From Prorocentrum cordatum (lineage: Eukaryota > Sar > Dinophyceae > Prorocentrales > Prorocentraceae), in assembly GCA_963575745.1 (NCBI GenBank), contig CAUYUJ010016144.1, forward strand, positions 72,240 through 136,239: a stretch of DNA of 64,000 nt. The letters run 5' to 3'. The notes below the pieces were generated by a model. It saw nothing but the letters and a program-made list of their open reading frames with translations, ran no database searches and had not been told where the DNA came from. Position numbers and translations under genes: made by a program. Position 1 is the first letter of the stretch, and the number at the start of each line of letters is the position of its first letter. Below, piece after piece: positions 31,514-40,959 of the stretch.

Positions 31514-31790
31514 CCCGCGTCCTGCAGAATCAGCGGCTCGCCCTGGCCCTCCGCCCCCAGGAACGCGGCGCGCGCGGCGGGGCAGTGGAGGAGGCACTGC
31601 AAGGGCGCGTTGAGGTAGCAGGTGTTGCACAGGTTCGAGAGGCCGGGGTATGGGCGCTGGCCGCCGCGCGACCGATGCAGGGCGGGATGCCTCCAACGGT
31701 CCTCGTCGTGGACGTCGTTCCCCTCGCACCAGTGCTGAGGGAAGCATCCGCAGTGCCTGCTCTGCGCCCTCGGCACGCTCATCCTCCAGC
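31514..31790 (-). CDS. Helitron USP-like protease, catalytic cysteine segment
   Basis: SRHCGCFPQHWCEGNDVHDE, then PYPGLSNLCNTCYLNAPLQC followed by LLHCPAARAAFLGAEGQGE. This is the Cys box of ubiquitin-specific proteases (family consensus GLxNLGNTCYxNSxLQ); the nucleophile is the second cysteine of NTC, codon 31618-31620. The usual NLG is NLC here. The segment is in a different frame from both neighbours: a one-base shift near 31.78 kb joins it to the upstream DERAEGAEQ segment, and an intron or indel near 31.5 kb to the downstream one. Recognition rests on the Cys box plus the properly spaced His box 900 bp downstream. Confidence 0.75.
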
Positions 31791-32467
31791 CTCGATTCCC
31801 GACCGGCCTGCACCAGCGCGTCGATGCGCTCCTTTAGGACCTGGGCCGCTGGCTGCAGCCTGCTGGCCCCCCTCCACCTCTGCCACCTCCTCGCCAAGTC
31901 ATCCTCGGGCCCCCTTCCGGGACGCTGGCGCCGTGGCCAGCGGCCGCGCTCACTGTGCCAGGCCAGAACGTCGCGGAACGTCGCGGCCGCGACGTCCCGT
32001 CGACCTCCCGCTGTCCGAGGAGTCGGGCCCCGGCGGCGAGCAGTCCCGGGAGTCTGCCGGGGGCGCCTGCCCGCGGCCGAGGCGCCCGGTGTCTGCGGAC
32101 CTCCCTGCTTCGGGCCCGATGCCGGGGTGCCTCTCGGCGCCGGGGAACCGCGCGGCGACGGCCCTCGTTTCCCTCTCACCCGGCGCCGAGGCGGGCAATC
32201 CTGCTGGCGCCGCGGCGTCTGGGGGCCATCGCTTGGGCACTGCGCGTGCTGTGCTCGCAGACGGCGCAGCTCAGCGCGCCGCTCCGTCTCCGGCATCCGC
32301 AGGAGGCAGACCTTGTCCGCCGTGGCCGCGGCGAAATTCTCGCGCGGCGGGCCTCTGATGGAGGGCTCGCCCGCAGTCCGCAATCTCACTGTAAAGGTCA
32401 CTGTTCCGCCTCGCTCATTCTTGTCCACATTGATCCGACATCTCGTCCCGCTGCCCTTGGGAGGCAT
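31791..32467 (-). CDS. Helitron N-terminal segment
   Basis: ATG at 32467 (MPPKGSGTRCRINVDKNERG). A strand-like beginning (GTVTFTVRLR) is followed by a long Pro/Arg/Gly-rich region and then a more ordered stretch, TFRDVLAWHSERGRWPRR with DDLARRWQRWRG and VLKERIDALVQ, before the frameshift near 31.79 kb. No known domain is assigned. It may be a DNA-binding helical region typical of the N-termini of dinoflagellate Helitron proteins, which is an inference. Confidence 0.55.
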
Positions 32468-32794
32468 CCGGGGGGGATTGACCCGGCGCGGGGCAGGGGG
32501 CCACCCGCGCGAGCTGGAGTGTCTCCGACTCGGGGCGATCGCCCCGCGAGAGGGGTCCCGTCCACGAGCGGAGGTCGTCTGTCAATGGGCGCGTCGGGCG
32601 CGTGCCACGGAGCGCGGCGGCGCCTGCTGCTCGGGCCATCAGGTCTACGGATATGGAATCGTAGTCGCCAGGATTCCGCGAGGCAAACCCAGATGTCCAA
32701 CGTCTGAAATAGACTACAGCGGGCGACATTTGAGCGCGCTGGGCCCGTCGACGACGACCAGATGCATCGGGAGCTCTGAGCGGGGCGCGCAGGA

Positions 32795-32955
32795 GTCCCC
32801 GCGACGCGCGCTGGTCGCCCCGAAGGAGTCTCAGCGACGCGCGCGGATCGTCCGCGGCACTGAACAATTGGAAAGACGCGCGGCCGACACTGAGCGCCGG
32901 ACACAGTGCACTGGAATGTCTGCGACGCGCGCCGGTCGCTCCAAAGGAGACTCTT
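32795..32955. repeat. Subterminal repeats at the 5' side of the Helitron
   Basis: GACGCGCGCTGGTCGCCCCG, then AGGAGTCTCAGCGACGCGCG and GATCGTCCGCGG at about 32803-32855. A partial second copy (GACGCGCGCCGGTCGCTCC) lies at about 32925. They match 21287-21340 in the same order and orientation. Confidence 0.65.
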
Positions 32956-33105
32956 GCATGCTTGGGTGTAGCTTGGGAGCCTTAGTTTTTTACGCGCAGC
33001 ACGTCGGCGCGAGATTATCGACGACGTTCTATGGAAAAGAATAATTTCGCAAGTCGCACGCGCGATATTTTTTTCACGTCGCCATAGGACACCCAAAAAA
33101 AGCTT

Positions 33106-33145
33106 GAGACCCCCGTCGTTTTGGTATCAAAACGACGGGGGTCTC
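33106..33145. repeat. Perfect 18-bp inverted repeat, 4-nt loop
   Basis: GAGACCCCCGTCGTTTTG (33106-33123) and CAAAACGACGGGGGTCTC (33128-33145), loop GTAT. It lies about 150 bp outside the outer Helitron repeats. Confidence 0.97.
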
Positions 33146-33261
33146 GCAGTCGCGTTCTCGCGGTGAGATCCGAGCGAATCAATAAGACGTTCGCATCAAA
33201 TTGAAAGCGCGTTGTTTTCCGCACCGCCTGGTTTTGCGCTGGACGGTCGCTAAGAATTCAA

Positions 33262-33535
33262 GCGCCCTTCAGGACACAGGCGCCTGGGCGTAGCAAAGAC
33301 GCAGATGGCGACGACGAATCGCGTTGAACAAGATTGGAAATTCGCGATAGTGACGTCCTTCAGGGCACAGACGCCCGGACGCAGCAAACGCCGATGGCGA
33401 CGACCATTCTCTTTGAACGCGAGCCCGTTTTTGAAAATTCGCGATAGTGACGCCCTTCCAAACACAGACGCCCGGGGCGTAGCAAACGCCGACGTCGACA
33501 ACGACTCGCTTTGAACAACTTCCCGCCGGGCGTCC
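33262..33535. repeat. Tandem repeat, about 90-97 bp, three units
   Basis: Units start CGCCCTTCAGGACACAG (33262), CGTCCTTCAGGGCACAG (33353) and CGCCCTTCCAAACACAG (33450). Shared inner words are GTAGCAAACGCC and AATTCGCGATAGTGA. Confidence 0.85.
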
Positions 33536-33536
33536 G

Positions 33537-33950
33537 CGCGCGCATTTCGCGGAGGACGGGTCGGAAACAGAAAAAAAGTCGACACCAGATAAAACAGAAA
33601 AAAACACATAATTTCCCCCTCCCAGATGGCCCATTGCAAGTACCGTTCCCGTGTCCCGTCGCGCGTCCGCGCGCGCATCTCGCGGAGGACGGGGCGGAAA
33701 CATGAAAAAAATCGAAACCGGCAAATTCAGAAAAAGCCCATAATTTCCCTCCCCCAGACGGCCCATTGCAAGTACCGCTCCCGTGTCCCGTCGCACGTCC
33801 ACGCGCGCATTTCGCGGAGGACGGGTCGGAAACAGAAACAAATCGGAACCAGAAAAAACAAAAAAAAACCCATAATTTCCCCCTCCCAGACGGCCCATTG
33901 GAAGTACCGCTCCCGTGTCCGGTCGCGTCCGCGCGCGCATTTCGTGGGCT
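33537..33950. repeat. Tandem repeat, 132-133 bp, three units plus a partial
   Basis: GCGCATTTCGCGGAGGACGG recurs at 33540, 33673 and 33805, and a variant at 33937. Each unit contains CATAATTTCCCCCTCCCAGA and GCCCATTGCAAGTACCG. The period is divisible by three or nearly so, hence the long spurious ORFs. Confidence 0.9.
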
Positions 33951-34375
33951 TGGGAGGATTGGGGAGGATTTGGTTGGATCTGGGAACATTTTGAATGGAT
34001 TTGAAAAGATTTAGGTGTGTTTGGGAAGATTTGGAAGGATTCGGGTGGATTGGGGGGGATTCGGGTGAATTTGGAAGGATTGGGGTGGGTTTGGGTGGGT
34101 TTGGGTGGGTTTGGGAGGATTTGGGCAGGTTTGGGAGGATCTGGGTGGATTTGGGAGGATTCGGTTGTGTTCGGGAAGATTTGAAAGGATTTGGGCGGAT
34201 TTGGAAGAAGTGGGCGGGTTTGGGAGGATTTGGAAGGATTAGGTAGACTCCGGGCAGATGTGGGAGGATGTGGGTGGGTTTGGCAGGATTCTGGTGGATT
34301 TGGGAGAATTTGGGTGGGTTCGGCAGGATTGGGCGGGTTTGGGAGGATTTGGGCGGGTTTGGAAAGACTTTGGAA
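33950..34375. repeat. GGATTTGGG minisatellite (about 10-12 bp)
   Basis: Roughly 35 units of GGATTTGGG(A/T)(A/G) with variants GGGTTTGGG and GAATTTGGA. Strong G/T strand bias, G-quadruplex-prone. Not the usual TTTAGGG telomere repeat. Confidence 0.9.
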
Positions 34376-34708
34376 GAAGATTCCCCAAAAGCGGCGCGGC
34401 CCTAAAGGATTCCCCAGCCCTGGCGCGGCCCTAAGGGATTGGACCACATCCCGATCTAGGCCATTGTGACGAGGAAGAGGCCTGCTGGACCAGATCACGA
34501 TCTAGTCTAAAGCAGAGGAGGAGTGGGCGGAGGAGGAGGAGGAGAGAGGGGAGGAGGAAGAGGGAGAGCCTGCCTACCGCGGCCGCTTGCGAGCGCGCTC
34601 TTGGGGCGCGCTCGGCGTCGTCGCCGCCGACGGCGGCCCGGGCGTCGCCGCTGCCGGCGGCGGCAACCCCAGCGCCGCCGCCGCCGTCGCTGCCCCGACC
34701 GTCCTGCC

Positions 34709-36087
34709 CACGAAACGTGTGAGGGGTGTGCCGAAATGGGTGTGCGGGACGCATGCGGACGGCAGCCATGGGGCCTTCGGTGGAGCTCCCTGTGGGGCCA
34801 CGAAACGTGTGAGGGGTGTGCCGAAATGGGTGTGCGGGACGCATGCGGACGGCAGCACTGGGGCCTTCGGTGGAGCTCCCTGGGGCCACGAAACGTGTGA
34901 GGGGTGTGCCGAAATGGGTGTGCGGGACGCATGCGGGCAGCACTGGGGCCTTCGGTGGAGCTCCCTGTGGGGCCACGAAACGTGTGAGGGGTGTGCCGAA
35001 ATGGGTGTGCGGGACGCATGCGGACGGCCATGGGGCCTTCGGTGGAGCAGCCACGAAACGTGTGAGGGGGGCCTGTCGACGTGGAGCTCCCTGGATGGGG
35101 CCACGAAACGTGTGATGGGCCTTCGGTGGGGTGTGCCGAAATGGGTGTGCGGGACAGGGGTGTGCCGAAATGGGTGTGCGGACGCGCGGACGGCAGCCTG
35201 GGGCCTTCGGTGGAGCTCCCTGTGGGGCCACGAAACGTGTGAGGGGTGTGCCGAAATGGGTGTGCGGGACGCATGCGGACGGCAGCCATGGGGCCTTCGG
35301 TGGAGCTCCCTATGGGGCCACGAAACGTGTGAGGGGTGTGCCGAAATGGGTGTGCGGGACGCATGCGGACGGCAGCCTGGGGCCTTCGGTGGAGCTCCCT
35401 TGGGGCCACGAAACGTGTGAGGGGTGTGCCTCCCTATGGGGCCACGAAACGTGTGAGGGGTGTGCCGAAATGGGTGTGCGTACGCAGCGGGAGCGGCAGC
35501 AGCACTGGGGCCTTCGGTGGAGCTCCCTGTGGGGCCACGAAACGTGTGAGGGGTGTGCCGAAATGGGTGTGCGGGACGCATGCGGACGGCAGCTGGGGCC
35601 TTCGGTGGAGCTCCCTGTGGGGCCACGAAACGTGTGAGGGGTGTGCCGAAATGGGTGTGCGGGACGCATGCGGACGGCAGCCATGGGGCCTTCGGTGGAG
35701 CTCCCTGTGGGGCCACGAAACGTGTGAGGGGTGTGCCGAAATGGGTGTGCGGGACGCATGCGGACGGCAGCCCTGGGGCCTTCGGTGGAGCTCCCTGTGG
35801 GGCCACGAAACGTGTGAGGGGTGTGCCGAAATGGGTGTGCGGGACGCATGCGGACGGCAGCCATGGGGCCTTCGGTGGAGCTCCCTATGGGGCCACGAAA
35901 CGTGTGAGGGGTGTGCCGAAATGGGTGTGCGGGACGCATGCGGACGGCAGCACTGGGGCCTTCGGTGGAGGCAGCCTGGGGGTTCGGTGGAGCTCTGTGC
36001 CGAAATGCGGGACGCATGCGGACGCAGCCATGGGGCCTTCGGTGGAGCTCCCTATGGGGCACGAAACTGTGAGGGGTGTGCCGAAGT
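34709..36087. repeat. 90-bp satellite, array 2 (scrambled and truncated units)
   Basis: Same monomer as array 1, but many units carry internal deletions and rearrangements (34990-35180, 35395-35500, 35950-36060) and A/B variant sites are mixed within units. About fifteen monomers. It ends in the same (GAT)n(GAG)n and unique 55 bp as array 1. Confidence 0.95.
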
Positions 36088-36090
36088 GAG

Positions 36091-36325
36091 TAATGACGAT
36101 GACGATGACGACGATGACAATGACGATGATTATGATGATGATTGATGATGATGATGATGATGATGATGAGGAGGAGGAGTGAGGAGGAGGAGGAGGAGAG
36201 AGGAGGAGGAGGAGGAGGAGGAGGAGGAGGAGGGGGAGGAAGCGGAAGAGGAGGAAGGAGGAAGGAGACGCGGGGCACCGTCTCTTCAAAACGAGGACCC
36301 AACACCACAGGATGGTTGGGAACAA
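36091..36325. repeat. (GAT)n(GAG)n microsatellite and duplicated unique segment
   Basis: Microsatellite to about 36262, then ACGCGGGGCACCGTCTCTTC, AAAACGAGGACCCAACACC and ACAGGATGGTTGGGAA, which matches 20758-20812 after array 1. Confidence 0.9.
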
Positions 36326-36369
36326 CTTCCCGGAATGAGGCGCGGCACGCGAAACAGTCCACGGGCTTC

Positions 36370-36455
36370 TTCCCGGAAGGACGAAGACAACTTCCTGGAG
36401 GTCGATTTTAGCAGCCACGGATTTAGCAGCCCTTGCCCGGCTCCGGCACCGTGGG
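36370..36455. repeat. Inverted copy of the 18.4/18.7-kb repeat
   Basis: Read on the - strand: GGTGCCGGAGCCGGGCAAGG, GCTGCTAAATCCGTGGCTGC and TAAAATCGACCTCC. Compare CCAGCACCGTTCGAAAGC, GAGGGCTGCTAAAACCGTGG and CTGCTAAAAC at 18667-18722 on +. Confidence 0.7.
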
Positions 36456-36549
36456 CGTGACGAGAACGCGCGCCCACGGGCTGCTGGGGCTGGTGAGCTG
36501 GTGGCCACGCCAGTGCTCTTCGAACGGGGGCCGTGGGGCGCGCAATTCG

Positions 36550-36720
36550 GTTTGCTGTGCGCAAGACTGCCCAAGAGAGCCCCACGACGGCCCAAGCGGC
36601 GCCCAAGACGACCCAGGATGGCCCAGAGATGGACCACTAAGAGTCCAAGGTGCATCCCAAGACGGCCCCAAGAGCACTCCCAGAGAGCCCGAAGAGCCTT
36701 TTCAACGGATGCTACAACGC
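36550..36720. repeat. Degenerate CCAAGA/GGCCC GC-rich tract
   Basis: CCAAGACGACCCAGGATGGC-like words. No gene. Confidence 0.45.
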
Positions 36721-36882
36721 ACCCCGCTATTGTAGCGTCCGTCCGGTGTTTTCTGAGGGCTCTCTGGGGGCCGTCTTCGGGCCGCCAGGCTCCTCGGCTA
36801 CATCATCTACGACATATGTCAGCCAATAGGCTGTCGCCGTCTGTCGGACCCGCCGCATTCCCCTGGCAAGGCACCTGCGGAT

Positions 36883-37135
36883 TTGATCCACGCGTGCGCA
36901 CTGGTCTGCTACAACGCCGGGATCAGCGCGTGCGAGAAAGGCATGCAGTGGCAGTGGGCATTGTCTCTGCTCTCGGAAATGTGGCAGGATCAATTGAAGC
37001 CCGACGTCATCAGCTTCAGCTCCGGGATAAGCGCCTGCGGGAAGGACGGGCAGTGGCAGCAGGCGCTGTCGATGCTATGCGACATGCGGGAGTGCAAGGT
37101 AGAGCCCAACATCACCTACAGTGCCCGCATAATGA
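36883..37135 (+). CDS. PPR protein fragment, block 4 (two units)
   Basis: VCYNAGISACEKGMQWQWAL with SLLSEMWQDQLKPD, and ISFSSGISACGKDGQWQQAL with SMLCDMRECKVEPN: two adjacent 35-residue PPR units. The frame runs from 36883 to 37476, but beyond NITYSARI it has no PPR features. The start is unlike the other blocks (GCACTG|GTCTGCTAC rather than AG|TCAGCTAC). Likely a fragment or single exon. Confidence 0.65.
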
Positions 37136-37329
37136 AGACGGGCATCCTTCCCGAGGGTACCCGTGCATCCTTGCCTCCTCGGCCCATCCCTGGCCACTTT
37201 CGTTGGCCGCGCCCCGCTGGAAGAGCTTCGGAGTGGGCGTCCGAGGCCATCGCATCCTCATCCTGCGTCCTTGTTGTGCGGGTGGACTGTACCGGGCACT
37301 GCGCGTGCCCGCGGAACAGTCGGCTGCGC

Positions 37330-38005
37330 CCGTCCGGGCCCGCGGCGGCGGAGCCGGCGCGGGCCCCCTCTCGTGGAGCGAGACACCGCCCTGGCCCGGG
37401 GAGAGCCCCGCGAGGGCCCCGAGGGGCCCCCTGCGAGCGCTCCTCTGCAGCGCAAGAGGGCTCCCAGACGGCCTGAGAAGGCCCCCACCAAGTTTCACCA
37501 GGCTCCGAGATGGCCTCCGAGAGGGCCACGAGGACGTAAAACTATTTTGATAGTCTATGGATTTTGATCCACACTTCCTCTTTCGATCGCTTCTGCGGCC
37601 AAAAGACCCAACCCACCCCGAGAAGCCTCCGAAATCGTCTGGAGGGCGCCCAGGTAGCTCTCAAGACAGCCCCTACGGCGGCCCCAGAGACTCGTAAGAC
37701 GGCGTTGGGCAAGACAGCCCCAAGGGAGGCCCAACAGGGCCAACTCTGGAGCGCTCCCCCCTCCCACGGCCAGCAAGCCCCCAGGAAGCCCCCCAGAGGC
37801 TCCCAGGCGGTCTCCGGGGCACTCCCCAGAGGTTCCCGAAAAGGTTCCAGCAGCTACCTCGAAACGGCGTTGACATGCTCCTACAAGACCCCAGCTCACT
37901 GGAACAAGTGATACCCCACGAGCTCCTCGAAGGCATCCAGCAGCTCCCACCGAACTGCTCCGATAGGCTCCGAGAAAGCACCAGCTAATTAGAAAAAGCC
38001 ATACT
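37330..38005. repeat. Degenerate GC-rich tract
   Basis: GGCCCC/CCAAGACAGCCCC words and CCAGCAGCTCCCAC-like segments. ORFs here are compositional. Confidence 0.4.
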
Positions 38006-38237
38006 CTACACCAATTGGGACACCTCTCGCGCGGGAGGGGGTGCAAAAAATAGCTGTCCGATCCACCCGCGGCCACCTGGGAACGCCGTTTCTGCGATTC
38101 TTCCCGCGCTGAGCGTGTCCCAAGAGGTGTGAGGTGCGGTTGTTGTCCCATCATCTTGGGCCTCCTCATTCTCCTTTCCGTCGTCGCTCGCCTCCGTCAC
38201 AGGCGCTTCCGCCCGCGGAGTCGGAACCGCACGATTT

Positions 38238-38480
38238 CTCGGAGGGGGAAGAGGAGGAAGAGGAGGAGCAGGAGGAGGAGGAATAGGAGGAGCAGCAGCA
38301 GCAGGAGCCGAAGGACAAGGACATGCCAAGCACGAGGAGGAGGAGGAGGAGGCGGAGGAGGAGGAGGAGGAGGAGGCGGAGGACGAGGAAAAGCCAAGCA
38401 CGAGGATGAATAAAGGAGGAGGAGAAGGAGGAGGAGGAGGAGCTGCTGCTGCTGCTGCTGTTGCTGTTGCTCATGCCCCT
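38238..38480. repeat. (GAG)n and (GCT)n microsatellites
   Basis: GAGGAGGAG with CAGCAGCAG interruptions to about 38440, then GCTGCTGCTGCTGTTGCTG to about 38470. Confidence 0.9.
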
Positions 38481-38610
38481 AGATCCGCTGCCGCTGATAC
38501 TGCTAGCGCTGCTCTGGACGCCGTCAGAATCATCAAGCAAACAGCGCACCCTGACGCAATGAGTAGCAGGAAGGGTACTCAGACCATTGGCATCCGTGGA
38601 CGGTAGTCCA

Positions 38611-38970
38611 CGGGCCAGCCCTAGTCAGCTACAACGCTGGAATCAGTGCTTGCGAGAAGGACGGGCAGTGGCAGCAAGTTCTTTATTTGCTCAGCGACGT
38701 GCGGGAGGCGACAATTTTGCCCGACGTGATCAGCTACAGCGCTGGGATCAGCGTGTGCGAGAAAGCAGAGCAGTGGCAGTGGGCAATGTCGTTGCTTACC
38801 GAGCTGCGGCAGCAAAAGCTGGAGCCCAACGTTATCAGCTACAATGCTGGGATCAGCGCGTGCGCGCGAAGCGGGCAGTGGCAACGGGCTCTGTCGCTGC
38901 TCGGCGGCATGTACCGCGAGAAGGTGGAGCAAGACGTCATCTACGCTAACACTGCTGGCAGCCGCGCTTG
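38611..38970 (+). CDS. PPR protein fragment, block 5 (three units)
   Basis: Preceded by CCACGGGCCAGCCCTAG|TCAGCTACAAC, the shared boundary. Units: VSYNAGISACEKDGQWQQVL, ISYSAGISVCEKAEQWQWAM and ISYNAGISACARSGQWQRAL, the last ending MYREKVEQDV near 38940. The frame then continues to 39478 across a GC-rich tract and a foldback element and is not protein-like. The first in-frame ATG (38687) falls inside the first PPR unit, so translation must start upstream in another exon, or the block is an exon relic. Confidence 0.7.
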
Positions 38971-39209
38971 CCAGATGCATCGAGACGGGCTGTGCGGTTC
39001 CGCCCGTGCCGCGCCACCGGCCTGGGCGCCCCGAGGCCCGTTGGGTCACTCCGAGTCGGCCCCGAGCGGGCCCCGGAGCCTCGGGGACTGCGCCCGAGAA
39101 GGCCCAAAGAGGCCTCACGACGCGCACGGGAAGCCCCACGAGAGGCCCCGAAGAGGCGCAGGGAGACCCCGAAGTGCAAGAAGAAATGAAAAGCGCGTGG
39201 TCCGAATAC

Positions 39210-39405
39210 AGGGGAACAGAAAGTGGCATAAACATAAAAAACTCGGAGGTCCGCGCGGATCTCTCGGATCGGCTGGGTCCCCCCGGCGGCGCCTCCGGCG
39301 CCGCCCCTGGCGCGCTCCGCGCGCCAGGGAGGGGGGTCCAGCGCCGATCCGAGAAATCCGCGCGGACTTCCGAGTTTTGATGTTTATGTCACTTTTCGTT
39401 CCCCT
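39210..39405. mobile_element. Foldback element, family B, copy 2 (about 196 bp)
   Basis: Left end AGGGGAACAGAAAGTGGCAT, AAACATAAAAAACTCGGAGG and TCCGCGCGGATCTCTCGGAT. The right end is the reverse complement with a few differences (CGAGTTTTGATGTTTATGTC, ACTTTTCGTTCCCCT). The centre is GC-rich with GCGCGCCAGGGAGG. Confidence 0.85.
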
Positions 39406-39599
39406 AGAACATGCTATTCGGCACAATGTTGCTTCAAAGGGTGTCGCACGCCCTCCGAGTGCCCCAAGAAGCTTATGACACAACCCCAGGTAACCCCAAG
39501 GAGGCCCCAGGTAAGCCACAGAGTGTTCCAAGAAGTTTCTAAGACGGCCCCTCAGAGGGTGCCAAGACGGCTCAAAGGGACAACGGAGAGCCCCGATGC

Positions 39600-39690
39600 C
39601 CCAATGCCCAGCCAGCAGCGGCAGGCAGCAGACAACAGCAGCAAGCAGCAACAGCAGCAGCAGGCGGCATCTGCAAGTATGATTAGCGTT

Positions 39691-39753
<63 letters not shown>

Positions 39754-39860
39754 GCAGCGGTACGCAGCAGCGGCAAGCAACAAGCAGCATCACGCAGCAG
39801 CAAGCAGCAGGCGGCAGCCGCAGCCAGAAGCAAAAAAACAACAAGCCACACTCAGCAGCA
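39600..39860. repeat. (CAG)n microsatellite and CAG-rich tract
   Basis: An almost pure CAG run at about 39693-39752 flanked by imperfect CAGCAA/GCAGGC repeats. Confidence 0.9.
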
Positions 39861-40206
39861 TCAGGCGGTAGCAGGCGGTGGCGAGCGGCGAGGGAAGCGG
39901 TCAGGCAAGCAGGAAGTTGGGGAAGCAGGCCAGCATGCAAACGGTCAAGAAGTTGCCAGGCCACCGGGCTCGCAGCCGCGCAAGCAGGAGGGTACGCAGA
40001 CCGTCTTTGGCAACCACGCTGCCCACTGCATCCCACCGACACTCACACACTGTTTTGTTCGCTCGGGAGGCAGGTGTCAAGGCTCACGCTGGTATCAATA
40101 TCTTGTGTGGTCGCCGGGATGTCCGCTCCCCTCCGTTGCACACACCCCAAGCGACAAAAAAGATCTGGGAGGTACGCAAGCAGGCGTGCGCTCCTCACCC
40201 CTGCAC

Positions 40207-40407
40207 TCGGCGGCGAGCCCAGGGAGGAAGTGAGAAGGAATAGGCCTTCTCAGAAGGCCAGGAAGTCCCCCGGCCTTTTGAGAAGTGTTCCAAGCCTCCC
40301 CCGAAGGCACAGAAAACTCCTCAGAAGGCCTGTGGGGCTTCTGAGAGGCCCAGCCGCCTTCTGAGAGGGCCTTCTCCTTCTCACTTCCCTCCCTCGGTCG
40401 GCGCCGA
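40207..40407. mobile_element. MITE-like foldback element, family D, copy 1 (201 bp) with 5-bp target duplication
   Basis: Left end TCGGCGGCGAGCCCAGGGAG, GAAGTGAGAAGGA, AGGCCTTCTCAGAAGGCC. The right end, reverse-complemented, is TCGGCGCCGACCGAGGGAGG, GAAGTGAGAAGGAGAAGGCC. Direct repeats TGCAC flank it at 40202-40206 and 40408-40412. Confidence 0.85.
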
Positions 40408-40562
40408 TGCACGCACGCAAGCTTTCGAGGAAGTTGGTCCACGGGCCAGCCCTGGCCTGTTCTGTAATGCCAGGTGCCGCGCATACAAGGGGCCCAAAAA
40501 AAGATCCCAGAAATGATCCTCCTCATGAGAAGTATTTCATTGTTTGCCAAGGAACAAAACAA

Positions 40563-40584
40563 CAATAACAACAACAACCACAAT

Positions 40585-40679
<95 letters not shown>

Positions 40680-40733
40680 AGCAGCAACAACAACAACAGC
40701 AGCAGCAGCAACAACAACAACAACAATCATTTT
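40563..40733. repeat. (AAC)n-(ACG)n-(CAG/CAA)n compound microsatellite
   Basis: A pure ACG run at about 40588-40678 flanked by AAC and CAGCAACAA repeats. Confidence 0.95.
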
Positions 40734-40959
40734 ACCCTCATGCGCGAAGTTTCCACACGAAGCATGCGACCATCATCATAACCATCCCCATCATGGAGAA
40801 CTATTGTTCTATAGCGGGGTCCGTTATTCCCATTACCAGATCTCCCACCCAATGAGGTCTTGCAAACACCTCCTCCGATGAAGTTCGACATATCCCGCCT
40901 CGAAAACGGCATGCTCGCGCCTTGCTGCGCCGATGCGAGACCGCCAGTAGAGCCCCAGC

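Larger units (their letters stand above)
21100..32960 (-). mobile_element. Helitron-class rolling-circle transposon with ubiquitin-protease, zinc-finger, Rep and PIF1 helicase modules
   Basis: A single - strand coding unit of about 11 kb. The HUH and two-tyrosine Rep motifs followed by a PIF1-family helicase define Helitrons, which move as rolling-circle DNA elements. Upstream of Rep it also carries a USP-like cysteine protease, a C2H2 finger and a DUF6570-like domain. Short repeats of GACGCGCGCTGGTCGCCCCG type lie outside both ends of the coding unit (21112-21340 and 32795-32955), suggesting the element limits, and a perfect hairpin lies just beyond at 33106-33145. True termini (canonical TC...CTRR) were not identified. 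In-frame stops and frameshifts indicate this copy is probably no longer autonomous. Segments are annotated below from 3' to 5'. Confidence 0.8.

Noticed and set aside
33262-33950. Regular repeats as a possible CRISPR array
   Set aside because: The whole unit repeats, with no unique spacers between conserved short repeats, and the genome is eukaryotic.
33950-34375. Telomeric repeat
   Set aside because: The unit is GGATTTGGG-like and irregular, not the TTTAGGG repeat; it is internal and flanked by other repeats.
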